The translations under genes were made by a program, and so were the position numbers. Below the pieces are notes generated by a model. That model was not told where the DNA came from and searched no databases. It saw nothing but the letters and a program-made list of their open reading frames with translations. Source: Scilla litardierei (lineage: Eukaryota > Streptophyta > Magnoliopsida > Asparagales > Asparagaceae). Taken from it: 64,000 nt of DNA. Location: contig JAULAV010008712.1 of assembly GCA_030789695.1 (NCBI GenBank), forward strand, positions 1 through 64,000, given 5' to 3'. Positions 11,362-21,974 of this stretch are shown here, in pieces (position 1 is the stretch's first letter; every line of letters starts with the position of its first letter).

Positions 11362-13650
11362 TGTAGGGATTTTCAAGGTCCCTTAGAGCTAATTTTATTT
11401 TTATTCGTCCTAAGTCGGACGAACAAAATTAAAATAAACAGCGGAAAAATAATTTATTAAACTATTTAATAAATATAGCCCTAAGGAAAAATTCCCTAAG
11501 CCAGAAAATCTACTGACTCGAGTTGGGTCTGACCAACTCGAGAAAGTTCTAACTACTAATTTAAATAAAATGCATATTAATTGACTCACACGGAATCTTG
11601 CCCTGGAGCAGGCAAGATGTTCAGCACCATCTTGAGCTCCATCATCTGAGCCGCCTCCCGAACTGTGTTTCGTCGCTCCTCGTCGCGAACTGGATCAGCT
11701 CCCGAAGCACACCTTGCCTCCAAGCCCATCACTAGCCGTAGAAAGTTTCACTTGAGTAAACCCGCGTCGTAGACTTCCGAATCAGATTCGGACCTCCCCG
11801 TTGCCTTGCTAGGACTCGGTAGGAGAACAGGAAAAATTTATAGAGGGAGAGAATAAATTTAAGTATCGATTAAGTTTGCTCAAATATTCAGGAGCTCCTT
11901 AATCGGTGACTTGGTGCAAGAAACAAAGGAGGGAGTGCCCACCTATTTATATAGGAGGCCGGTTCCACTTCTTTCATCATGAGCAATGTGAGACAAAAAT
12001 TAGGAAGAGGTTTTAGGATTCAATTTAATTGAGTTAGAAAGGCTTTCACAAAGTCTAATCTTTAATCAATTAATCCTCACTCACCCTCGAGCTTCAGAGA
12101 TGATACAAGTTCTCATTTTAAAAGGCTAGTGATGGTGAACGCGTAGGAACAAACGGTGACGAAAACCGAGTTCGTTTGACCCCTCAAACAATTGCTCAAA
12201 GTTGAGCACAAACCCATGTTTCGTAGCCGTCAAGGGTTTCAATTAAACCCTAATGAAACGACTTAAATTGCGGGCGGCCCGCTAAGCTTAGCGGGCGCGC
12301 CCGCCTTAGGAAAAACTGGGCGCGCCCGTTAGGGCGCACCTGTGCGGGCGCACAGCCCGCTGTTTCCAGTGGGCTGCGCCCGCTGCTCCCAGCGGGCGGC
12401 GCCCGCTGGGTCAGCGGGCCGCGCCCGCTGCTCCCAGTGGGCTGAGCCCGTTGAGAGCAGCGGGCCGCGCCCGTTTAACCCAAGTGGGTTTATCCCACTT
12501 TCCTTTGCCCTTTTCTTTCGTTTCTGAGCTCATACGAGCTCCGATTCCTGCACGGTTTGATCCTCTGGATTCCTTACGAAATCACCTCCATTCCCGAATG
12601 CTCCAAATTTACAACCAACTTGTGAATTTCTTATTCTCATTACATCTCATGATTTCCTCTATACAATCTATCTTGTTACTACGATGTGAATGTTACTCGG
12701 TGTGAGACCCTACAGCCTGACCCTTACTACAGGTCGAGACTCGAAGTCTCAAGACGACAGTGACCACTAGCAGCAGGTGTCGTCCCTGTTTCAAGATCAT
12801 CGATTACGTGATTGGCTCGTTGACAAGATGCCGACGGGATCACCCTGACTGTGACTGTGATAATTTCCGCAGTTTTAGTCCCTTCGTCATAACTATGTCA
12901 CTTGACTAGCCTAGGGTATGGAATACTATCAACCCTATTAGCTAGCAATGGCTAGTATACGTCGGTCTCTGGTACATATATGTTGTACACGTTACAACAT
13001 ACCTTGGCCAAGGTTTTACCGAGAGCCGTACTAACCTGAGACACTAACTTCCCATTAACGGAAGAGACGAATCCTCTGTTGATCACTACTTAGCTCATAT
13101 GCTTCGAGTGTTACCCAGCCTAAGATCTTTCAGCAGGCCTAGCCTCGAAGCTAGATCTTTAGACCTAAGTGACACTGTTCACACATAGCCTCATACAATG
13201 ATCTCAAGTCCTAAGGACCAACTTACCTATTATAACTTAGAGTTATTAATGATAGTATAGTTAATGTTGAACCATTTAATAACTCTATGTTTGGGTCGTT
13301 CAGTGGACTCATTCTTTAGTGAGCACCTGCATCCTGTCTCCGACTTCGCTAAGTCGTTTGGTTATGAGACAAACCAGTCAAAGAGGCAATGGTCTGTCCA
13401 ATGTGCCGATATCCCTTATCTCGACACATCTATGACCACGAACGCTTTTAAGATCCAAGCTACTATCGGTCAGACATTTCTCATAATCGTAATCTACATT
13501 GCGAAACATGTGTGACCTGACTTTGAATCCAAGGGAATAATCCAAGTAATGAATAACTCAGAAAATATATTTACCAGAAAGAATACTTTCTTTTTTTTGA
13601 ACAAGACGTTTATAAAGATAAATAGCCACGAGGGCATACATTTCTCTACA
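11362..13650 (-). repeat. 3' LTR of element B (left copy)
   Basis: 2289 bp, paired with 33797-36061. Minus-strand TATA box TATATAAATA at 11944-11953. It contains a GC-rich block of GCGGGC/GCCCGC palindromic words (about 12270-12480). Confidence 0.95.
11944..11953 (-). promoter_or_regulatory. TATA box of LTR B
   Basis: TATATAAATA on the minus strand. The same site in the right LTR is at 34379-34388, and that is the one that would drive element transcription. Confidence 0.7.
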
Positions 13651-13661
13651 TCTCCCACTTG
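13651..13661 (-). promoter_or_regulatory. Polypurine tract of element B
   Basis: On the minus strand AAGTGGGAGA abuts the LTR end. This is a typical Copia plus-strand primer and fixes the element's orientation. Confidence 0.85.
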
Positions 13662-13670
13662 CACTCAGGC

Positions 13671-14975
13671 CTATTTATTTTGGTATCTCATACCATATTT
13701 ACACGCTAGTTTCTCTAAACGATCACGTGCCAGCACCTTCGTGAATGGATCTGCTATGTTGTCTTCTGAAGAGACTCTAAGGAGTTCTATATCCTTCCTC
13801 TGCTCTATCTCCCGTATCAGGTGATACTTGCGAAGAATATGTCTGGATCTCTTGTGGAATCTAGGTTCTTGAACCAGGCTGATGGCGGCATTGTTGTCGC
13901 AATACAACGGTATTGGACTTTCAACGGCAGGAACCATCCCGAGCTGGTTAATGAACTTCTTCATCCAGACTGCTTCCTTTGCTGCATCGTTGGCCGCTAT
14001 GTATTCGGCTTCCATCGTGGAGTCTGCAACAGTGACTTGTTTGGAACTCCTCCAACTGATTACTCCTCCGTTGAGAGTGAAAACATATCCTGAGATCGAT
14101 TTGCTATCATCCATATCACTTTGAAAGCTGGAATCTGTGAACCCTTCAACTTTCAGGTGTTCACTTCCATAAACCAAGATCAAGTCTTTAGTCCTTCTCA
14201 AGTACTTAAGAATTGTCTTGACTGCTTTCCAGTGTTCTTCTTCCGGGTTAGACTGATATCCACTTACTATACCCAGTGCATAAGCGACATCGGGTCTGGT
14301 ACAAATCATGGAATACATGATAGATCCCACAGCAGAAGCATATGGGATCTTGGTCATTTGTGCCCTTTCCAAGTCAGTTTGTGGAGACATCTTCTTGGTG
14401 AGGGTTATTCCATGATTGGCTGGTAATGAACCACCTTTACTGTTTTCCATGTTAAAACGTTTCAACACAGTTTCAATGTACCTTGTTTGGGAGAGTCCTA
14501 GCATCCGTTTAGATCTATCTCTATGGATCTTCACACCCAGTATGTAGGATGCTTCTCCCAAGTCTTTCATGGAGAAATTTGTTGATAGCCATCTTTTAAC
14601 AGACTTCAACATCTCTATGTCATTGCCTATTATCAGAATGTCATCCACGTATAGAACGAGGATGACTAAAGAATTGTTATTACTGGTTCTTTTGTAGATG
14701 CATGGATCATCCTCGTTTCTGACAAAACCAAACTCTTTGACCGTTTTGTCGAAGCGGATGTTCCAACTTCTTGAAGCTTGCTTAAGCCCATAAATGGACC
14801 TATGCAGCTTACACGATTTTCCTTCGCTCCCACTGACTTCGAAGCCTTCTGGCTGAGTCATGTAAATCTGCTCTTCTAAATCACCATTTAGGAAAGGAGT
14901 CTTCACATCCATTTGCCAGATTTCATAGTCATAGTAGGCAGCAATAGCGAGTACTATCCGAATAGACTTGTGCAT
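13671..14975 (-). CDS. Element B reverse transcriptase and RNase H (open segment)
   Basis: 434 codons. The RT part shows DVKTPFLNGDL, SIYGLKQASRSW and catalytic YVDD at residues 109-112, then MKDLGEASYILG. RNaseH shows VEGFTDSSFQ (Asp 281), EAEYIAA (Glu 322/324) and YCDNNAA (Asp 360), then KHIL-like and DNIADPFTK ends. Met 14975 is only the first Met after a nonsense codon. The same frame continues upstream through stops at 15009-15011 and 15144-15146. Domain length and order are normal for Copia pol C-terminus. Confidence 0.9.
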   Translation of the reverse strand: MHKSIRIVLAIAAYYDYEIWQMDVKTPFLNGDLEEQIYMTQPEGFEVSGSEGKSCKLHRSIYGLKQASRSWNIRFDKTVKEFGFVRNEDDPCIYKRTSNNNSLVILVLYVDDILIIGNDIEMLKSVKRWLSTNFSMKDLGEASYILGVKIHRDRSKRMLGLSQTRYIETVLKRFNMENSKGGSLPANHGITLTKKMSPQTDLERAQMTKIPYASAVGSIMYSMICTRPDVAYALGIVSGYQSNPEEEHWKAVKTILKYLRRTKDLILVYGSEHLKVEGFTDSSFQSDMDDSKSISGYVFTLNGGVISWRSSKQVTVADSTMEAEYIAANDAAKEAVWMKKFINQLGMVPAVESPIPLYCDNNAAISLVQEPRFHKRSRHILRKYHLIREIEQRKDIELLRVSSEDNIADPFTKVLARDRLEKLACKYGMRYQNK

Positions 14976-15684
14976 GGCTACTGGTGAAAAGGTTTCGTCA
15001 TAATCTATTCATAGAATTTGACGATATCCTTTTGCAACTAGTCTAGCCTTGTATGTTTCTACTTTTCCATCCGCACCAATCTTCTTCTTGAAGATCCATT
15101 TGCAGCCTATGGGAACATTTCCCTTGGGCACATTTTCTAAGGTTCATACCTTATTCACGTGCATGGAATCTATTTCGGATTTCATTGCATCTAGCCATTT
15201 GTTAGAGTCTATACTCTTTATGGCTTCCTGGAAGTTAATAGGGTCATCATCTACAATGATGCTATTCTCAATTCCCCCGTCTACGAGAAAACCGTAGTAT
15301 CTTTCGGGGACTCGAGGAACTCTATTAGACTTCCTACTGACTGGTTTGGAGATGTCAGGTTCTGACTCTCCCACTGGTTCCGATGCTTGTTCCTGTGTAA
15401 GTACTTCCTCCGGGCATTCATCCAGATTAATTACCTCGCCAGTGGATTCCTTCACAAGGAATTCTTTTTCTAGAAAAGTGGCATGTCTAGAGACAACAAT
15501 CTTTTGTTGTTCTGGATGGTAAAAGACATAACCTAATGAATGTCTCGGGTACCCTATGAATTTACACAGTATAGATCTGTCTTCCAGTTTGTCTGGATTT
15601 TGCCTTTTGACATATGCAGGACAACCCCATTCCTTCAAGTGATTAAGGTTGGGTTTCTTCCCGGTCCATATCTGATACGGTGTC
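14976..15684 (-). pseudogene. Element B integrase C-terminus and RT N-terminus, interrupted
   Basis: This continues the frame of 13671-14975. It contains the integrase C-terminal region (KEWGCPAYVKR, CKFIGYP, then an acidic linker) and the start of RT (GCKWIFKKK, ARLVAKGY, DETFSPVA). TGA stops lie at 15144-15146 and 15009-15011. The first is where Copia RT usually has Trp. The right end is the insertion point of element C, and integrase resumes at 22818. Confidence 0.88.
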
Positions 15685-16527
15685 TGTTACGCCTATTTGG
15701 CCGAGACCCGTAAAGCACGAGCCCAGGAGCCCGACTACTGGTCAAAATCCCATCTGCGTCCTCAAAGCCCATTCGACAAAGGCCCTACAAGGGACCTTCT
15801 CGAACGTCGATCCGACCCGGCCCCAATAACCCGTTGGTCGCTCGCCCACTCCTGCGAAAACCACTCCCCCGGACGCGCGACCACTAAATAGCGATAACGG
15901 GGAGGTGCTGGCAGGGCGGAGAGAGCGGCGGCAAGGGGGGACTGATGGGGCACGATCAATGGCGGACGTGGGACGTGGGTCAGAGGCAATCACGCCGGGG
16001 CTCTACAAAAGGGCCAGGAAGACGACGAAGAAAGAGACCGCATCTCAGGTAACTAAACCTAAGGTACTCCATCAACGACCTCGTTCCCCCAATTCATCTC
16101 CTTCCTCCCCCGCTCGCGCCGAGAGACGCCGTTATGATCTCCTCACTAGTCGGACCGTCTCCGCCGGGCCTCCTTTCTCAGATCTCTATCTGACTTAGGC
16201 ATCAGAGGGGATTTGGCCGGAACCAAGGTCCGGCCCCCTGACGAGCGTTCTCGTCTGCGCAGGTGGACAACAGATCAACGGGCCGAGGCTACCCCTCGCC
16301 CCTCTCCGACCACTCGATCAACCGGACAGTGAGGCTTCCCCTCACCGTCAGCCTGCCGTGGCCGAGCACGTCCTGCCCGAGGCCGAGCATCTCAACCTGG
16401 GCCGAGGCTTCCCCTCGCCCCTTCTGCACCGATTCGAAGCCCCCGAGGGACCCGAAGCGGGCCCCTTGACCACGTTGACCGGGTTCTCCACGGTCAACGC
16501 TTTGTAGTGAGAAAACACTCTGAAACA
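15685..16527 (+). repeat. 5' LTR of element C
   Basis: 843 bp, same length as 21975-22817. It contains a weak TATA-like word (TACAAAA, 16003-16009) where D has TATAAAG. The R-U5 part is about 90% like that of D by eye. Confidence 0.95.
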
Positions 16528-16529
16528 TC

Positions 16530-16546
16530 TGGCGCCGTCTGTGGGA
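16530..16546 (+). promoter_or_regulatory. Primer-binding site of element C
   Basis: TGGCGCCGTCTGTGGGA, two bases after the LTR, identical to the sites of A and D. Confidence 0.8.
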
Positions 16547-16585
16547 ACCGAAGACTGTCCCACGAAGAAGCAAACCACACCTACA

Positions 16586-18220
16586 ATGGCGCGAGCCAGC
16601 AATGGAAGGAAGCGCATGACCCCCATCCCGGAGGAGGGGAATGGCGCATCTAATGGCAACCCCGAGGACACGCACGTCGACGGCCACCCCGCCCACTCAA
16701 CCGAAGAGACCGGCGGCTCAGAACTAGCCACACAGGGACAGCTCCGTGCCCTGGCTCAGGAGACCAACGCGAGCCTCCAGACGTTGGTCGCGACGGTGCA
16801 GCAGCTTGTCGGCCCCGCGCCGTCCGACGGAGGCGCGTTGAACGATAGCCACCGATGGGCGGGGGGTCCCCCGCACTTGCGGTCCGCGGTGGTCGACGAC
16901 CACGGGACCCGGAAACCGAACACAGAGCGTCGGTTCACGCGGTCCGGCTCCCGTCAGGCGAGATCACGTGCCTCCTCGCCCTATCGCGAAAGGAGACGGA
17001 GAGAGACCGAAGGGACGAACGGCGAATCGATGACGGCATCGTCTCGTCGATCACGGTCGTCCCACCGCAGGAGAAGCGAACGACACCACTCAAGAGACCG
17101 ATCACGGCGGAGCAGGAGCTCCCGCAGGAGGAGTCGGGAGCGACGGGTCAGCCCGACCCCCAGCGTGGCGAAGGCTGCGGAGCCAGCCCCACCGGCGCCG
17201 GTGCTACCTCCACCCCCGCTCGAGCCGGAGACAGGCGACTACCGCATCCCCGGAGGCATCCACGGGGACCGGTGTCCCTTATCGCGAAGAATAACCGACG
17301 CCCGGGTCCCCTCTCGATTCAGGATCCCGGTGCTGGGAAAGTACGACGGAATAGGAGACCCGGCGCACCACGTGATGGATTACGAGGGGGACATGGCCTT
17401 CTAGGGAGCTTATGATGACCTACTCTGCCGGGGATTCTATTCAACTCTCAGGGGAGCGGCGAGGATCTGGTACCACAGCCTGCCCGGCCGCTCCATCGAC
17501 AGTTTCGAGCAACTCGCCCAGTTGTTCTGCAAACAGTTCATGGCGGGGAGGCTGATCAAGCCTGGTGCTGAACATCTGTTCAACATAGTGCAAGGCCCGG
17601 CCGAGCCACTCCGACAGTTCATGCGCCGCTTCAATGCGGAAAGGCTGAACGTGAACAACCCACCCGACCTGGTGGTCCAGACGGCTCTTAAGAAAGGGCT
17701 TCGCCACAGGGGCCTCAAGAAGTCCCTACACACCGACCCCCCAAAGGACCTCCCCGGGATCATGGCAAGGGCCGAGCGCTTCATGCTGACTGAGGAGGCC
17801 TTGGCCGAGGATGCAGGAAAAACCGCTCGAGGGACCAAGCGTGGCGACGGCGGACGAGCTAGCCCCGAAGGGTACCGGACCGAGAAGAGGCAGAGGAACA
17901 GGCAGCGGGGAGAAAGCACGAGAGATACCACCCCAGACGCCATTCTCGCCCAAGTACAGAAGGAAGAGCGAGCTGATCGCCCTCCACCGAAGGCTAAAAG
18001 AGGCGGGAAGAACCGGGAGAAGTACTGTAAGTACCATAAGGACGATGGCCATGACACAGAAGATTGCTGGCATCTGAAGAAAGACATTGAGAAGCTGATG
18101 AGCCGAGGGCACGCCAGGAATCAGGCCGACGAACCGGCCTACGGAGAAGGGACCTCCACACAGCCGGACAAGGGGAAGAAGGTCAACGCCATCCAAGGCC
18201 CCCTCCTCATCATAGAGTGA
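16586..18220 (+). pseudogene. gag: Element C Gag with RS-rich insert, one TAG
   Basis: Single frame from ATG 16586 to TGA 18218-18220, broken only by TAG 17402-17404. The N-terminus has a Gln/Ala-rich helix (about 16735-16815). Then comes an Arg/Ser-rich tract (about 16941-17165) with many SR/RS dipeptides, then the Gag core (LGKYDGIGDPAHH, ARIWYHSLPGRSI, FCKQFMAGR), and a terminal Cys/His cluster (YCKYHKDDGHDTEDC, near 18025-18070). In Tat elements protease would follow in frame, but here translation ends right after the cluster. The TAG sits where relatives usually have Gln, consistent with a C-to-T change. With readthrough or in a source copy this would be a complete Gag. Confidence 0.88.
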
Positions 18221-18450
18221 GCAGGCAACGACTCTTCCCCCGGCGGCAGCCTAGTATGAGGGAGTTATCCAGTTTTATAGCCCTCTGTTTAGCTTCATTT
18301 CCTTTTTTCCGTTTCCTCCAAATGTACCGGTCCGACAGGACTCGTGAGAGTACAAACGCAATCTTTTTATTGTCTTTACTTAAAATCCCGACGGAGTTGA
18401 CGTGTCGCCAATAACGCAAAAGGCCGGGGACCGCCGCCTCACTGGAGGAG

Positions 18451-18990
18451 GAAGAGGAGCTTTGCCCTCGCCGACCGTCTCCGGCACTCATAAGTCTGGG
18501 GGCAATTCCCCCAGCAGACGCGGACGCTGACCGGTCCTAAGCCGAGGAGCTTTGCCCTCGCCGACCGACTCCAGTGCTCATAAGTCTGGGGGCAATTCCC
18601 CCAGCAGGCACGGGCGCTGACCGGTCCTAAGCCGAGGAGCTTTGCCCTCGCCGACCGACTCCAGTGCTCATAAGTCTGGGGGCAATTCCCCCAGCAGGCA
18701 CGGGCGCAGACCAGTCCTAAGCCAAGGAGCTTTGCCCTCGCCGACCGACTCCAGAGCTCATAAGTCTGGGGGCAATTCCCCCAGCAGACACCGACGCCGA
18801 CCGGTCCTAAGCCGAGGAGCTTTCCCCTCGCCGACCGACACCAGTGCTCATGAGTCAGGAGGCAATTCCCCCAGCAGGCACGGATGCCGACCGGTCCTAA
18901 GCCGAGGAGCTTTCCCCTCGCCGACCGACCCCTGCGCCCATAAGTCTGGGGAGAATCCCCAACGCCAGTTTTCGTCCATTCCTAAGCCGA
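18451..18990 (+). repeat. 90-bp tandem repeat array in element C
   Basis: Six units starting near 18451, 18541, 18631, 18721, 18811 and 18901, exactly 90 bp apart. The unit runs gccgaggagctttgccctcg...cataagtctgggggcaat...ccggtcctaa. The centre tctgggggcaattccccca is an imperfect palindrome. A 129-codon open frame through it (18642-19031) results from the multiple-of-3 period. Confidence 0.95.
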
Positions 18991-19337
18991 GAACAAGGCG
19001 ACAACGCAAAGTACACAAGAAGTCCAAGTAAGTCGATTTCGATTATAATAGCTAACCAGAGTACAAAAATGCGTCTTATTTACAGGGGATCAAGGCAAAG
19101 GGAACACCCTACAAACAGTCTACTCACGACAAATGACAGAGTTCAGATCGACACCGACAAAGCAAAATTGGTTGACAAAAGACCCAGAGTAGGTGACCCA
19201 AGCTAACGGCCATGCAACCAGCAATTGTTGGCCGCGGGGCTGAAGGAGATGGCGGGGGCCGGGGATCCATTTCAAGAAGACTGGCCCAAAGCGAAGCAGA
19301 TGCTTAAAAATTTGAGGATAAGGCTGGGAGGGACTGC
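18991..19337 (+). other. Noncoding stretch between tandem array and antisense gene
   Basis: No coding signature on either strand. It lies just downstream of the antisense gene's stop, so it probably holds that gene's 3' untranslated region. I saw no convincing poly(A) signal. Confidence 0.4.
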
Positions 19338-21383
19338 TTAAGGAGCCCGAGCTCGGGAGGACACATCCTCGGGCACTTCGCCCTGCTCGGAGCGAGGGGA
19401 CCCGACTGGCGGAGGGGCTTGCCGGACACGTTCCGCACATTCCCGGAAGGAAGACTGGACGACTTCGACAATCCGGGGGGCGATGATGTCTATATACTTA
19501 CCGAAGGCCCCCCTGAGAACCTCGAAGATCTCCTTCCCCAGGGTCTCGACGACGCCCTTCTCCACCTCCTCCGCCAGTCGCATTACCTGACGCCGGTCCG
19601 ACAGTTCCCTCTGAAGCTCCTCCCTCTCCAGACGGAACGACTCCGCCACTTCCTCAGCCGACTGATGAGCATCCCCCAGCTTCCCCTCGAGGTCACCCAC
19701 TTGTCCCTCCAACGCAGCCACACGGAGGGCGAGGCGCCGAGACTCCATTTGGGCCTCCATCATGGCCACCTCGGCCGCCCCGGCCCGCTCCTGAGCCCTC
19801 ATGGAGGACTCCTCCAGCTCCCTCAAGCGGACGGCTCGACACTGCAACTCCACAGCGAGCGCTGAACCCTGAAAAGACGAGACACGGGCTAAGAAGAGGA
19901 TAAAGAGAAAGAGAGGATAGCAAGATAACCGAACCTGTTGGAGGATCCAGACCAAGGAATCCGACATCTTGTCGGCCGGGATCTTCTTGAGGAGGCTGCG
20001 GTCCCGGGGAGGGACGGAGACCTCGGCAACCTGCTGGGCCACGGCTCGGTCAGCAAACATCGAACTCCTAGGGACGACAATCGAAGCCAAGTCGCTCGCC
20101 AACAAGGCCCCGACCCCTGGTGATACGGGTGAAGACGCTGCGAGGGGGGTGGCTGGCAAAGCTATCGAAGGATCCCCGGTGGTCGCCACGGGAAGCGCGG
20201 AACCTGCCGGGCCGGAGGGATCCACGTCCTCCTTCCTCTTCTTTCCACCGTGGAGCTCCGAAGGCGCCGGAGGAGAACGCTTCCGCCTCGCACCATCCTC
20301 ACCCCCCGGAAGGGGATCGCCAGAAGAAGAGGCGGGAGGCGCGGCCGCCACCTTACCCACAGCAGGCTCGGCTCGGCGCACCTCCTCCTCAATGGTCCTC
20401 CGAGGCGCCCTTCCAGAGGTACTACCTCGGCTCCGAGCGGCTCCACGACGGATCAGCTCGTCAACGTCACGGACGAATTCGCGGCCAGCCATCCCTGCAA
20501 AGGAGACCGAAATCAGGATGAGTCATAGGGCGATCCGGGGATGAAAAAGCGACCTACCCGGAGACCACAAGACGGCCTTCAGGAGTAGGTCGTCCAGCAA
20601 AGACCAAATGGACTTCGTTTCCAAAGGAAGAGCCAACAGAAGCGCAGCGGCTGCCCGGTCGGCGTCTGAGAGAACTAACGACGGGCGAGAATGGACAGAA
20701 CTGCCCCAGCTTGTCAGAATCTGGGCCTCGCCCAAGAAGACCACGAAGACATAATCCAAATTCCAATCCCCTGACCAGCGGGGTAACCCGATCAGGCATT
20801 CCCTCCTCGAACGAGCTCGGAGTAGCAGCCATGACCCCGGACCGACCGTCTGGGCCTGGTAGAAGTAGAAGAGAAGGGGGAGAGTCGGCTCCAGACCACG
20901 GGTACAGCAGAGCGTTACGAAGCCCGTCAGTACCGCGATCGAACACGGGGTGAACTGACACAGGGACACTGTGAAATGTTCCATGACCTGGAGGAAGAAG
21001 GGATGGAGCGGGAAGCGAAGACCCAGGCGGAACATCTCGACGTAGACGCCGACCTCATTGCTCCTCGGAAGGCAAATCCGCTCGTCGACAAATGGAACCC
21101 GAACCTCGTATGGGAAGCAGAGATATCTTTCCCGGATCTCCGCGGCCACCGAAGGAGGGGTCCTCGACGGCGTACGGAGGACAACCGGGGGCACATTAAG
21201 CCGTACGGTAGCCAACGCCACGTCATCACGGGCGTAGTCTGGAAAAAGTTTCTCCTTCCCCTTATCTTGAAGAGAACGACTCCCGGCGGGGGAACCAGAC
21301 TCCCCTAGCCGGGGTTCGCCTCGCCCAGACTCCGGAGGACCCCTCGTCCTCCGGCCAGAACCGCCTATCCTAAGAGCAGCCAT
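19338..21383 (-). CDS. Antisense three-exon gene of element C (gypsy-type transposon, Transposase_28-like)
   Basis: Read as exon 1 21383-20558, exon 2 20494-19935 and exon 3 19868-19338. The introns are 63 bp (20557-20495, GTAGGT...TTGCAG) and 66 bp (19934-19869, GTTCGG...TTTCAG). The joined length is 1917 nt, 638 residues, with no stop. The first intron must be removed because its unspliced reading stops at 20523. Exon 1 has DERICLPRSNEVGVY and FRLGLRFPLHPFF, which I recall from the plant family Transposase_28 (putative gypsy-type transposon). Exon 2 is Pro/Ser/Ala-rich with a basic GGKKRK cluster (possible nuclear signal). Exon 3 is a long coiled coil. Function is unknown. Element D carries the same architecture. 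Confidence 0.75.
19869..19934 (-). other. Predicted intron 2 of element C antisense gene
   Basis: 66 bp, phase 0, after codons CAA CAG. The donor is CAG/GTTCGG and the acceptor follows a pyrimidine-rich stretch (CTTTTCAG). It is in frame if unspliced, but D's equivalent is 71 bp and requires splicing. Confidence 0.65.
20495..20557 (-). other. Predicted intron 1 of element C antisense gene
   Basis: 63 bp, phase 1, between codons for WSPG and MAGREF. Donor CGG/GTAGGT, acceptor TTTGCAG/GG. It contains an in-frame stop. The same position and phase occur in D (31469-31395). Confidence 0.7.
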
Positions 21384-21530
21384 AGGATGAAAGCAAGAGA
21401 GGAATTACCTATTTTTCAACTATTTTTGGAGAGGACAAAGAAGCGAAGGCGACGGGGAACTCCGGGTTGCTGAAGGCTCTGAATACCGGGAGGAGCGAAG
21501 AAGAAGTGGAGATCAACACAACTGGGGATC

Positions 21531-21536
21531 TTATAT
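21531..21536 (-). promoter_or_regulatory. Candidate TATA word upstream of antisense gene
   Basis: Minus-strand CATATAAG lies about 150 bp upstream of ATG 21383. This segment of C is missing from D, so conservation cannot be tested. Tentative. Confidence 0.3.
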
Positions 21537-21740
21537 GCCAGGGGAGAATTCAAAGCGCCTGACAAGAATGCGTGGCGAGGCTCGAAGATTGAAGACCAAT
21601 CGATCCACCTCATCATGACCTGCATTTATGGCCTCGCCTCGATTGAAGCGCCGCTCGGAATCCCAGGAGACATAACGGGTGATCTGAGCGAGCCGAGGCT
21701 GATCGACCCCACCAATGGCGGCTCACAAACCCTTCGGCTT

Positions 21741-21974
21741 CTCGAACTTAAGGCGACTCCGCGAGCGGTGGGGATAAGCTTGCCGCTACACGTGGCAGCA
21801 TCTGAAGGCCGACGGCGCTTCAGAACCCGCGCCTTAAAAACATCGAACGGGCCAACTCATGATGACGACTAATAAATGAGTCGGCATCGACTGGCGAGCT
21901 CGTCACAATCGGCAGAGGTCACATCGGCCGAGCCGAACCGGCCGAGGCCGATCAACCCGACCGATGGGGGCAAT
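21741..21974. promoter_or_regulatory. Conserved pre-PPT block and PPT, element C
   Basis: About 235 bp that match 32295-32530 of element D at roughly 90%, although the LTR starts and internal regions of C and D differ more. It ends in gatgggggcaat directly before the LTR. The G run (21965-21970) is the polypurine tract. On the minus strand it lies upstream of the antisense gene, so it may also serve as its promoter region (inference). Confidence 0.6.

Noticed and set aside
18642..19031. 129-codon repeat protein
   Set aside because: Open only because the 90-bp tandem unit is a multiple of three. No start context, no domain.
19419..20544. Plus-strand frames of 133-191 codons opposite the C antisense gene
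   Set aside because: They are shadows of the minus-strand gene, which has a recognisable domain, coiled coil and matching introns.
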